6,790 nucleotides of DNA from Chloroflexota bacterium (GCA_016190535.1 JACPQK010000122.1:1-6790), one strand, 5' to 3'; shown: positions 1-5,690, counted from the first letter of the stretch. Notes: a model not told the origin generated them from the sequence alone. Translations and numbers: made by a program.

Positions 1-8
1 ACAATCTC

Positions 9-36
9 ATTTTATGTGTTATACAGACTCTGTCAA
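9..36 (-). promoter_or_regulatory. Outward-facing sigma-70-type promoter at the left edge
   Basis: Read on the minus strand, a perfect TTGACA (36-31) is followed after 16 bases by TAAAAT (14-9), a 5/6 match to the -10 consensus. Transcription would start near the left edge and serve a gene outside the window. The TTGACA box is also one copy of the TGTCAAG repeat described nearby, so it may instead be part of a repeat or element end. Confidence 0.5.
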
Positions 37-58
37 GGGCTACGGATAATCTGTCAAG
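29..58. repeat. Two direct copies of TCTGTCAAG, 21 bp apart
   Basis: TCTGTCAAG occurs at 29-37 and again at 50-58, in the same orientation, with a period of 21 bp or two helical turns. Related copies lie at 276-317. This could be a pair of protein-binding sites or a multi-repeat end of an insertion element (IS21-type elements have several short repeats near each end), with its body to the left. No transposase is in the window, so the element reading is only a guess. Confidence 0.5.
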
Positions 59-275
59 AAGGGGGAGGGGTGCGTTTTATGCCTAATCGGACTAGGCGTT
101 GTTGCTAATTAGTTGCAGCGGGGCTACGCCGGGGCCGGGCCTAACAGGGCCGCTACACCGAGTCCTAGATCGGACCTACAAACCAATTCGCATCAGAGTG
201 GAGCCCTCGGACCCCTGTACGTGGCCCCGTGTCGCCTCAATTGGAGGGGCGTGGTTGTTAGCCCGTTTTGGCATA
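59..275. other. Non-coding stretch without a supportable gene
   Basis: Short open frames exist on the plus strand here, but they overlap each other, lack ribosome binding sites and show low-complexity or unfamiliar translations. The only visible structure is minor: a hairpin GCCTA/TAGGC at about 80-96 around the sequence ATCGGAC, and an imperfect CCTC/GAGG hairpin near 235-250. With the flanking repeats, this looks like an accessory spacer or the remnant of a mobile segment. Confidence 0.4.
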
Positions 276-317
276 TTTGTCAAGCCCCTCTGTCATCCTT
301 CTTGACATGTTTGTCAA
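276..317. repeat. Second cluster of TGTCAA/TTGACA repeats
   Basis: TTTGTCAAG lies at 276-284 and TTTGTCAAT at 310-318. Between them, TGTCA (291-295) and TGACA (303-307) form an inverted pair separated by 7 bases. With the copies at 31-36 and 52-57, five TGTCAA or TTGACA hexamers fall within 320 bases. TTGACA is also the -35 consensus, so some copies may simply be promoter elements. Confidence 0.45.
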
Positions 318-329
318 TAGATGTTTAAC
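302..329 (+). promoter_or_regulatory. Candidate promoter for the DUF3800 gene
   Basis: A perfect TTGACA (302-307) is followed after 16 bases by TTTAAC (324-329), which matches 4 of 6 bases of the -10 consensus. Transcription would begin at about 336, leaving roughly 70 bases of leader before the preferred GTG start at 410. The -10 is poor and the region is repeat-rich, so this is tentative. Confidence 0.35.
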
Positions 330-409
330 TAAAAGTGGTCGGTAGGGCTGCAGTTAAATTAGCCCGAGGGAGTCTTCCCGCCGACCGCCCTTTTTTGTAC
401 AATCTTCGC

Positions 410-1195
410 GTGTACATTCTATACTTGGACGAATCTGGGACACATGGCGAGGCCAATTACTTTGTGTTGGGTGGCCTGGCTGTTTTTGAGCGCGAAATCT
501 ATTGGTTTAGCCAGGACTTAGATAACCTGCAGAATGAGTATTTCCCGGACATACTGGAGCCAGTGTTCTTCCATGCCGCAAGGCTCAACGTTCGCGAGGG
601 GGAAGAGGTAGAAGCGCCTTGGAACAGATTAGGCGCTCAACAGCGGCGTCAACTGAAAACGCGCGTGTATGATGTCATAGGAAACAGAAAGGGCATCCTC
701 TTTGGCTGCGCTGTGGAAAGGCGTTTCTACGACCTGCGCAAGGAGGACCCCTACGAGCGTGCGTTTGAGGACCTCATAAGCAGGTTCGACATGTTCTTGA
801 GCCGCATGAACCGGCTGGCTGTGAACGAGGGCAGAGAGGAACAGCGTGGCCTCGTGGTACTAGCTCAATCCAGCTATCAGAAGACCATTGCGCTATTAGG
901 CCAGCGCTTGCATGGGCACGGAACTCGCTGGGGATCGTTGCACAACGTTACCGATGTGCCCCTATTTGCCCCGGCGCGCGATACACGCTTGCTCCAATAT
1001 GCCGATTTTATCTCCAACGCTATTTATGGCAGATACAGCGCCGGGCTAACCAGGGATTTCGACTTGATCGCGGGAAAGTTCGATCAGGATGGTAATGTGC
1101 TTCATGGACTAGCACATCTGTCGATGAACTCATCCTGTGCGTGTATCGCTTGCTTTAGTCGGCGAAGTCGGCAACCTACCCTTCCGCTAGGATAG
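410..1195 (+). CDS. DUF3800 domain protein (function unknown, possibly nuclease-like)
   Basis: This is a 261-residue protein if read from GTG 410, which puts the family's N-terminal signature (YILYLDESGTHG, acidic residues D7 and E8) at the very start. An in-frame GTG at 335 and a TTG at 395 are alternatives; none has a clear Shine-Dalgarno site. Other family hallmarks are FHAARL (about residue 54), GTRWGSLHNVTDVPLF (about 171-186), LLQYADFISNAIYGRY (Q196, D199) and the C-terminal VLHGLAH followed by CACIACFSRR (C243, C245, C248), which resembles a small metal-binding tail. The C-terminal motif suggests an essentially complete protein. DUF3800 proteins are often placed in an RNase H-like fold and occur in accessory or defence contexts, but no activity can be claimed here. 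At the place where I expect an aspartate (form DKS) it reads LAQSS (A152). Codons are more A+T-rich than in the genes to the right, which suggests transfer. Confidence 0.85.
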   Translation: MYILYLDESGTHGEANYFVLGGLAVFEREIYWFSQDLDNLQNEYFPDILEPVFFHAARLNVREGEEVEAPWNRLGAQQRRQLKTRVYDVIGNRKGILFGCAVERRFYDLRKEDPYERAFEDLISRFDMFLSRMNRLAVNEGREEQRGLVVLAQSSYQKTIALLGQRLHGHGTRWGSLHNVTDVPLFAPARDTRLLQYADFISNAIYGRYSAGLTRDFDLIAGKFDQDGNVLHGLAHLSMNSSCACIACFSRRSRQPTLPLG

Positions 1196-1302
1196 GGTGT
1201 AGCAAACAACGAACTGACAGGTCTTTGAGCCTGAAGTAGGCCTCGCAGCTCAGTGGAAGGGTCATCTTGCTCTCCCATAGGGTTGGAGACCACGGCCAGG
1301 TC

Positions 1303-2040
1303 CTAGTCCTTACCCAGCAACTCATATGCGTTCAGCCCTTTCAGGGTAGCCACCACCCAATTGGCGACCGACAGCCGCTCTGGGGAATGGGTGGTGGCCA
1401 CGGCCAGGCAGCGCATGCTCGCCGCCAGGGCCGCCTGGATGCCTGCCGGGGAGTCTTCTATCACCAGGCAGGCATGGGGAGCTACCTCCAAGAGATGGGC
1501 CGCTTTCAAGAACCCCTCCGGGTGCGGCTTGCCCTGGGTTACGTCCTCCCCTGCCACAGTAGCGCGGAAGTAGGGGGCGATCCCCAGACTCCCCAGGACC
1601 AGGTCTATATTCTCCCGGGTGGTGGAAGACACCAGCGCCTGGATGCAGCCGGCGTCCAGCAGTGAGCGCACTAGGGGGACTGCCCCGGGCAGCGGGACGA
1701 TGCGGCCAGCCACAAACCTCCGGAAGAGCTCCTCCTTGCGCTGGGAGAGCCGGGCCACCTCCTCATCGGGCATATCAGGGCGGAAGAGGCCCCGGATGAT
1801 CTCCCGGTTCCTCAGCCCGAAGCTAGCCCGGAACCGGGCCTCGGTAAGGGACCGGCCCTGCTCCCGGGTGAGCGCCTGCCAGGCTTTCAGGTGATATGGC
1901 CCGGAGTCTACCAGCACCCCATCCAAGTCCCAGATAACCGCTTGGACCCGAAAAGGAAAAGGGTAGCCTGTTGGGGCTACCCTTTTCTCCTGACCTCGCG
2001 CGCTTAGCGAGGGGCTACTGAACGCATGCGGGAGAAGCAA
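1303..2040 (-). CDS. HAD-family phosphatase/beta-phosphoglucomutase-like protein (5' end uncertain)
   Basis: This is a haloacid dehalogenase superfamily hydrolase of the beta-phosphoglucomutase-like, helical-cap type. It probably acts on a small phosphorylated metabolite in the cytoplasm; the substrate cannot be read from sequence. Numbered from TTG 2040, motif I is WDLDGVLVDS with nucleophile D38 and acid/base D40; the cap is about residues 48-115; motif II is LVSST (S138/S139); motif III is K171 in GKPHPEGF; motif IV is IEDSPAG (E195, D196). All catalytic positions are present, and the core is a normal length. The start is the problem. TTG 2040 is the only canonical start codon between the upstream stop and motif I, it has no Shine-Dalgarno site, and it overlaps the zinc-ribbon gene by 37 bases. 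Residues 19-28 would be encoded by that gene's terminator hairpin. The native protein probably begins near residue 31-33 (FRVQAVIWD), where the codon is GTC, not GTG or ATG. Confidence 0.82.
   Translation of the reverse strand: MLLPHAFSSPSLSARGQEKRVAPTGYPFPFRVQAVIWDLDGVLVDSGPYHLKAWQALTREQGRSLTEARFRASFGLRNREIIRGLFRPDMPDEEVARLSQRKEELFRRFVAGRIVPLPGAVPLVRSLLDAGCIQALVSSTTRENIDLVLGSLGIAPYFRATVAGEDVTQGKPHPEGFLKAAHLLEVAPHACLVIEDSPAGIQAALAASMRCLAVATTHSPERLSVANWVVATLKGLNAYELLGKD
1957..1986 (-). terminator. Strong intrinsic terminator after the zinc-ribbon gene
   Basis: The arms 1957-1968 and 1975-1986 are perfectly complementary (12 bp, GGGTAGCC core flanked by A/T pairs) around a 6-base loop. On the minus strand the stem ends in CCCTTTT followed by CCTTTT. 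It lies 17 bases beyond the TAA stop of the zinc-ribbon gene, the expected position for its terminator. Its A- and T-rich flanks could allow termination in both directions. It also lies inside the open frame of the downstream HAD gene, so it could act as an attenuator for that gene. Confidence 0.8.
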
Positions 2041-2321
2041 TCGCTACAGTATACTGGGCGTCCCTGCCTGGGCTCGAAGGGCACCTGGGTCTGGGCACCG
2101 CAGGATGCACAGGTCGCAGGGTACATTTCCCTTTCCCGTCCGCCGACGCTGGAACCGCCCCGGCTGCCGAAGCGCTGGCTCCTACGGGCCTCTCGACACG
2201 TAGGACAACGCTTGGGCTCGTTGACGTAGCCGCGGGAAGCAAAGAACTCCTGCTCGCTAGCGGTGAACACAAATTCGGCACCACACTCAGCACAGGTCAG
2301 CGTCTTGTCCGCTGGGCTCAT
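2004..2321 (-). CDS. Double zinc-ribbon protein (zf-trcl / CxxC-CxxC type)
   Basis: This small 105-residue cytoplasmic protein has two four-cysteine metal sites. The first is C10-x2-C13 with C39-x2-C42, around the segment FVFTASEQEFFASRGYVNEPKRCPTC, typical of the 'probable zinc-ribbon' family. The second is C71-x2-C74 with C92-x2-C95 and carries VPFEPRQGRPVYC. The two are joined by a basic, glycine/serine/arginine-rich linker (about 43-65). The family is widespread but its role is not established; nucleic-acid binding is a reasonable guess from the basic linker. ATG 2321 is supported by a very strong Shine-Dalgarno site, AGGAGGT at 2333-2327 on the minus strand, 5 bases upstream. It has its own promoter (2473-2444) and terminator (1986-1957). 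A 9-bp inverted repeat covers its ribosome binding site and start. Confidence 0.85.
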   Translation of the reverse strand: MSPADKTLTCAECGAEFVFTASEQEFFASRGYVNEPKRCPTCREARRSQRFGSRGGSSVGGREREMYPATCASCGAQTQVPFEPRQGRPVYCSDCFSRMRSVAPR

Positions 2322-2369
2322 GGATGACCTCCTCTTGGGTTATTGGCTCGGTTGCTCTTGGGTCATCCA
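2321..2369 (-). promoter_or_regulatory. Inverted and direct repeat over the zinc-ribbon gene's ribosome binding site
   Basis: On the minus strand TGGATGACC (2369-2361) is perfectly complementary to GGTCATCCA (2329-2321). The second arm contains the end of the Shine-Dalgarno site and the first base of the ATG, and the loop is 31 bases. A 9-base direct repeat (CTCTTGGGT on the plus strand, 2332-2340 and 2355-2363) lies within. The hairpin could hide the translation start. Translational control is inference; the repeats themselves are seen directly. Confidence 0.5.
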
Positions 2370-2443
2370 GTGCCCGGGACAGGTGAGAGACCGCCGGTTG
2401 TGATGTGCCCAGAGAATCAGCCTGCTTATATCGACCGCCCCGT

Positions 2444-2473
2444 ATCATAGACCCCCCTTTAGCTATTTGTCAA
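2444..2473 (-). promoter_or_regulatory. Promoter of the zinc-ribbon gene
   Basis: The minus strand has a perfect TTGACA (2473-2468), an 18-base spacer and TATGAT (2449-2444, 5/6 match). Transcription would start near 2437 and give a leader of about 115 bases before ATG 2321. That leader contains the start-site hairpin described separately. Confidence 0.65.
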
Positions 2474-2478
2474 GGAGT

Positions 2479-2514
2479 TGCCCCAAGGGGCTGGTAGTAT
2501 GGGGGCACTTTTTT
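2479..2514 (+). terminator. Possible plus-strand terminator with no obvious gene
   Basis: TGCCCC (2479-2484) can pair with GGGGCA (2502-2507) and is followed by six T residues (2509-2514) on the plus strand. A local GCCC/GGGC pairing at 2480-2491 is an alternative fold. No plus-strand gene ends here; the nearest ends at 1195. It may be a relic or may block antisense transcription from the left. Confidence 0.35.
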
Positions 2515-2526
2515 ACAATCTATTGA

Positions 2527-2562
2527 CCTTTCCTGGGGCTTACGGCCAGCCGCTGGGAAAGG
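2527..2562 (-). terminator. Hairpin after the URO-D-like gene, candidate terminator
   Basis: CCTTTCC (2527-2533) pairs with GGAAAGG (2556-2562), and inside it GGCT (2537-2540) pairs with AGCC (2548-2551). It lies 20 bases beyond the stop of the 2582-3484 gene on the minus strand. The sequence after it on that strand is A/T-rich but has no real T run, so it is a weak intrinsic terminator or an mRNA 3'-end stabiliser. Confidence 0.4.
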
Positions 2563-2581
2563 CCTATGCACCTCCCCTTCC

Positions 2582-3484
2582 CTAAGAGGCGGGCCGGGCC
2601 CCATCCGCCATGCCGTAGATGCTCCGTATGCTGGTCAGGTGCTCCGCCCGGAATAGCCCGGAGGACGTGCCCAGGATGAACCTGCCCCCCTGGCTGAGGT
2701 CCCTCACCTTCGCTTGGAAGGCGGCTATCTGGGCAGGGCTTGCGGAGGAGCTATCGAGAAGTTCCTGACTAACTCCACCAAGGAGTAAGAGCTTTCCCCC
2801 CCACTGCTGTTTCAAGGAAAGCACGTCCAGGGCGGACTCGTCGCAGCCGAACAGTCCGTCCCAGCCTGCGGCTACCAGGTCGGGGACCAGGCCTGTGATG
2901 TTGCCCTCGGAGTGGACCCAGGCCAGGGCAGCGCCCCGGTGGATGCGGTGGCAGAGCCGGGCATGCAGGGGCAACAGGCACTCCCGCAGGTCGCGGGGGC
3001 TGAGGTAGGTTGAGCGTTGGTAAGCCAGGTCCTCCGCCAGGACCAGGACGTCGACGTTCAACTCCAGGCATTGCGCCAACAGCCGCTCTACCTCCTCCCC
3101 CTCCCGCTCCAGCTCCACCCGGAATAGCTGGGGCCGGGCCTTGGCCCGAGCCAGCAGGGGCCGCAGTCCACCCCGGTGAACGAGGCGCTGGAAGGGGCCA
3201 TCCACCACCAGGCCGGAGAAAAAAGGGAGGCCGCGCACGAAAGGGGCCACCTCGGATATCTGGAAGTAGCGATAGCAGTAGGGGGATGGGGAGGGAGCGA
3301 CAGGGGCCACGGGCAGGAACAGGGCGTCCATGCCCAGCTCCGCTGCCAGACGGATATGCCCCTCCACGCTGTCAGGCAGGTGGCAGGCGGCGAGGACCTC
3401 GGACCCCAGCCAGGGCTCGCCCCGGCAGGGAGGGACTGCGGTCTGGCCTGCCAGGGCCGCCTTGACCCTCTCCTTCCCCTCCAT
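2582..3484 (-). CDS. URO-D superfamily protein, putative corrinoid-linked methyltransferase
   Basis: This 300-residue cytoplasmic protein belongs to the uroporphyrinogen decarboxylase/MtaA-type TIM-barrel superfamily. Visible hallmarks are the N-terminal MEGKERVKAALAGQ; the central VDVLVLAEDLAYQRSTYLSP (about 144-162); VHSEGNITGLVPDLVAAGWDGLF (about 190-212); LLLLGGVSQELL (about 232-243); and the C-terminal GGRFILGTSSGLF (about 266-278). In MtaA/MtbA-type methyltransferases the site at H191 reads HxC and a second cysteine lies near the C terminus; both bind zinc. Here the first is HSEGN (E193) and the second is replaced by GTSS, so the usual zinc set is absent. Length is slightly short for the family (often about 330-350). 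ATG 3484 has a moderate GGAAAG site. It lies 23 bases after the RACE gene and is surely co-transcribed with it, which favours corrinoid methyl transfer over haem synthesis. The substrate is unknown. Confidence 0.72.
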   Translation of the reverse strand: MEGKERVKAALAGQTAVPPCRGEPWLGSEVLAACHLPDSVEGHIRLAAELGMDALFLPVAPVAPSPSPYCYRYFQISEVAPFVRGLPFFSGLVVDGPFQRLVHRGGLRPLLARAKARPQLFRVELEREGEEVERLLAQCLELNVDVLVLAEDLAYQRSTYLSPRDLRECLLPLHARLCHRIHRGAALAWVHSEGNITGLVPDLVAAGWDGLFGCDESALDVLSLKQQWGGKLLLLGGVSQELLDSSSASPAQIAAFQAKVRDLSQGGRFILGTSSGLFRAEHLTSIRSIYGMADGARPAS

Positions 3485-3507
3485 AGTACTTTCCGGACGT
3501 GCTCCCG

Positions 3508-5400
3508 CTAGGCCGGAGAATCCCTGTGGTCGGGGAAAAGGGTGGCCTGGATGAAGACCTCCTGGAAGTCCTTCTCCGAGGCCAGCTCCACGTACTCCAC
3601 CCCCTGGACGATCTCTAAGGCCCGCGCCCGTCTCTCGTGGTTCACCAGGGCGATGCAGGCCCCCGCACCGGCGGCATTGCCCACCATATGTACCTGCTCT
3701 GGAGCACAGGGCGGGAAGAGGCCCAGGATGGAAGCCTGCTGAGGGTCCAGGCTGTTGCCGAAGGCCCCTGCCAGCAGTATCCGCTCAGGCCGCTCCAGGC
3801 CCATGTGGCGCATCAGGACCTGGGCGCCCGCGGAGAGGGCTGCCTTGGCTACCTGCACGGCCCTGATATCCCGCTGCGTGAGCACGATGTCCCTGCCCAG
3901 GGCCGCGTCCTGGTCCCAGACCAGGACGAACTCCCCCTCACCCCCGGGCCCTCGGCGGAGGCGGGGCGAGGAGATAGCAACGTTGAAATTGCCCCTGGGG
4001 AGGATTATGCCGGCCTTCAACATCTCCGCAACAGAGCTGATAACCCCTGTACCGCAAAGGCCCTGGGGCCTGGTAGGGTGAAGGGAGCCGTTCTCCCCTA
4101 TCGCGCTGTATGCCACCTCGTAGGTCCGGGGGTCGATCCGCCACGCCTCTATTGCTCCCTCGCCGGCCCTCATCCCACAGCTTATGTGGCCGCCCTCGAA
4201 GGCCGGCCCGGTGGCACAGGAGGCCGCTACCATCCTTCCCCTGTGGCTCAAGACCAGCTCCCCGTTGGTCCCGATATCTATCACCAGAGTGGCGGCTTCT
4301 TCGTTCTGAGGATCCTCAGCCAGCAGCACGGCCACTGTATCTGCCCCCACAAAGCCGCCCACAAGGGGCAGGGTGTGGACATAAGCCCCCTTGGCCCAGC
4401 TAAGGCCCAGCTCCCGCGCCTTCACATCCAGAGGCTGTCTGAGCACAGGGGAGTAAGGGGCCTGGGCCAGGCCGTCCGGGGCCAGCCCCAGGGCAAGGTG
4501 GTGCATGGCGCTATTGCCCACCATGACCCCGTCCAGGACATCGTCGACCTTGATATCCCCCTGCCGCGCCACCTCCGCCGTTAGCTCGTTTATCCCTCCG
4601 ATCACCAACCTCTGCATCTTATCCAGCCTACGCTGGTCCCCGGAGACATAGGTGATCCGGGAGATCACGTCGTAACCGAAGTCTTGCTGGGGGTTGGCGG
4701 TGGAGGCCGCGGCCACAATACTACCGGTGACCAAGTCGCAGAGGTAGGCCGCCAGGGTTGTAGTGCCGATATCTACCGCCAGCCCGTAGCAGGCCTCCCG
4801 GACCCCCGGGGCCACATCTATGATCTCCTGCCCTTGCCATACGGTGGCAGTTATCTCCCCCTGGCCCTGGCCCATGGCCCGGGGGAAGTCGTGCAGGGCC
4901 AGCGGGTCGATACGCAGACCTTTCAGCTTGTAGACTCGTCTTAGCTCGGCCAGCAGACCTTCCAGGCTACGCCCCCCGCCGGGACCATCTTGCAGGAATA
5001 CGGGATAGGTAACCACCGCGGGCTTCACCGGGATAGCCTGCTGGCGGACCGTCTTCCGCAGCAGTTGCCTTTGTCGCAGGCTGGCCGCCGGCACCTGGAC
5101 CACCAGATCGCCTCTTACCCGGGCGCAACAGGCCAGCCTGGTCTCTTGGCCGTAGCGAGGGACCAGGAGACGGCTTTCCTCGGAAGTCCGGGGGGATAGA
5201 TGGTCGGACCGGGAGTGGAGCGCTTCAGGATCGAAGTAGCCCTCTACCACGTTTACCCGGCACTTGCCGCAGATGCCTCTGCCGCCGCAGGAGGACTCCA
5301 GTTCTATTCCCAGGAGCCGGGCCGCCCGGAGCAGGGTGGTGCCTGGGTCCACCTGACAGCTCAGCCCGGAAGGCTGGAATATTATCTTTGGCTGGTCCAT
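3508..5400 (-). CDS. RACE-type corrinoid activation protein (ferredoxin + DUF4445 ASKHA ATPase)
   Basis: This 630-residue cytoplasmic protein is of the 'reductive activator of corrinoid enzymes' type. Such proteins use ATP to drive electron transfer that returns oxidised Co(II) corrinoid proteins to active Co(I). Residues about 1-105 are a [2Fe-2S] ferredoxin with ligands C38, C44, C47 (CGGRGICGKC) and C91 (RLACC). Residues about 106-200 are the linker/middle region. From about 205 on is the ASKHA-fold ATPase: YGLAVDIGTTT (D210, phosphate 1), VMVGNSAMHHL (about 292), VGGFVGADT (347-355), LVIDIGTNGE (D375, phosphate 2), ATGPAFEGGHISCGMRAGEGAI, GLCGTGVIS and ILLAGAFGNS (to 550). The length is normal for the family and no key residue is missing. 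ATG 5400 fits the domain start, although no strong Shine-Dalgarno site precedes it. It is the first gene of an operon with the URO-D-like gene. No corrinoid protein is encoded in the window. Confidence 0.9.
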   Translation of the reverse strand: MDQPKIIFQPSGLSCQVDPGTTLLRAARLLGIELESSCGGRGICGKCRVNVVEGYFDPEALHSRSDHLSPRTSEESRLLVPRYGQETRLACCARVRGDLVVQVPAASLRQRQLLRKTVRQQAIPVKPAVVTYPVFLQDGPGGGRSLEGLLAELRRVYKLKGLRIDPLALHDFPRAMGQGQGEITATVWQGQEIIDVAPGVREACYGLAVDIGTTTLAAYLCDLVTGSIVAAASTANPQQDFGYDVISRITYVSGDQRRLDKMQRLVIGGINELTAEVARQGDIKVDDVLDGVMVGNSAMHHLALGLAPDGLAQAPYSPVLRQPLDVKARELGLSWAKGAYVHTLPLVGGFVGADTVAVLLAEDPQNEEAATLVIDIGTNGELVLSHRGRMVAASCATGPAFEGGHISCGMRAGEGAIEAWRIDPRTYEVAYSAIGENGSLHPTRPQGLCGTGVISSVAEMLKAGIILPRGNFNVAISSPRLRRGPGGEGEFVLVWDQDAALGRDIVLTQRDIRAVQVAKAALSAGAQVLMRHMGLERPERILLAGAFGNSLDPQQASILGLFPPCAPEQVHMVGNAAGAGACIALVNHERRARALEIVQGVEYVELASEKDFQEVFIQATLFPDHRDSPA

Positions 5401-5485
5401 GTCATTGACTATCGGGGGAGAGGTCTAACCCAGGGCGCGCCGTTTGCGGGCGGCACGGCAGGGAGAACGAAGGCCACGAACACCG

Positions 5486-5579
5486 ACCAGGGCAACATGC
5501 AACTGCGGCAGCGCATGTGCTACCTCGCTTGGTGTCGGGTCTGCTATGCCTGCTGACTGGTCCCTCCGCTTGCCCTGGT
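5486..5579 (-). ncRNA. Structured 5' leader of the RACE operon, candidate riboregulator
   Basis: Between the likely transcription start (about 5588) and ATG 5400, a perfect 10-bp pairing joins 5570-5579 with 5486-5495 (ACCAGGGCAA on the plus strand). It directly abuts an inner hairpin formed by CATGC (5496-5500) and GCATG (5513-5517). ACACC (5480-5484) can also pair with GGTGT (5531-5535) in a competing fold. I do not recognise a known riboswitch and see no cobalamin-riboswitch B12 box. The pairings are seen; a regulatory role is inference. Confidence 0.35.
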
Positions 5580-5594
5580 GCTCTGTGCCCACCC

Positions 5595-5623
5595 AGGATA
5601 GCTTCACCCATTATCCGTGTCAA
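5595..5623 (-). promoter_or_regulatory. Promoter of the RACE/URO-D operon
   Basis: On the minus strand a perfect TTGACA (5623-5618) is followed by a 17-base spacer and TATCCT (5600-5595, 4/6 match). Transcription would start at about 5588, giving a long leader of about 190 bases before ATG 5400. It is divergent from the rplJ promoter, with their -35 boxes about 130 bp apart. Confidence 0.55.
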
Positions 5624-5690
5624 TGATATGTGCCCGTCCGTAGTCCGTGAATGGGGATTACCGACTGTCAGTGCGGGCAAAGGCTGGGAC

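Noticed and set aside
99..328. Two overlapping plus-strand open frames of 68 and 71 codons in the left spacer.
   Set aside because: No ribosome binding sites, no recognisable domains, mutual overlap and overlap with the repeats; likely chance.
1214..1290. Small hairpins (GCCTGAAGTAGGC and TCTCCC/GGAGA) between the converging DUF3800 and HAD genes, considered as a shared terminator.
   Set aside because: Neither is followed by a T run on either strand and the stems are short.
1240..1315. tRNA-like stretch on the plus strand (GCAGCTCAGTGGAAG resembles a D arm, followed by an anticodon-like region).
   Set aside because: No acceptor-stem pairing, no GGTTCRA T-arm and no proper 5-bp/7-base anticodon arm. 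It could be a decayed tRNA fragment at an integration point, but the evidence is too thin to call.
3637..4584. Long plus-strand open frame (315 codons) opposite the RACE gene.
   Set aside because: It is a shadow of the high-GC RACE coding strand: the composition mirrors it, there is no domain signature, and the RACE frame shows full family motifs.
5496..5579. Cobalamin riboswitch in the RACE leader.
   Set aside because: Attractive from context, but no recognisable B12 box (GCCACTG-type core) or expected core layout is present, so it is reported only as an unidentified structured leader.
5631..5679. Hairpin TGCCCG/CGGGCA and the small palindrome ACTGTCAGT (5664-5672) between the divergent promoters, considered as an operator.
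   Set aside because: Short, with a long loop and no second site; not distinguishable from chance.
5402..5680. Minus-strand open frame of 92 codons ending just before the RACE start.
   Set aside because: It spans the RACE promoter and structured leader, has no ribosome binding site, and its low-complexity translation resembles no family.
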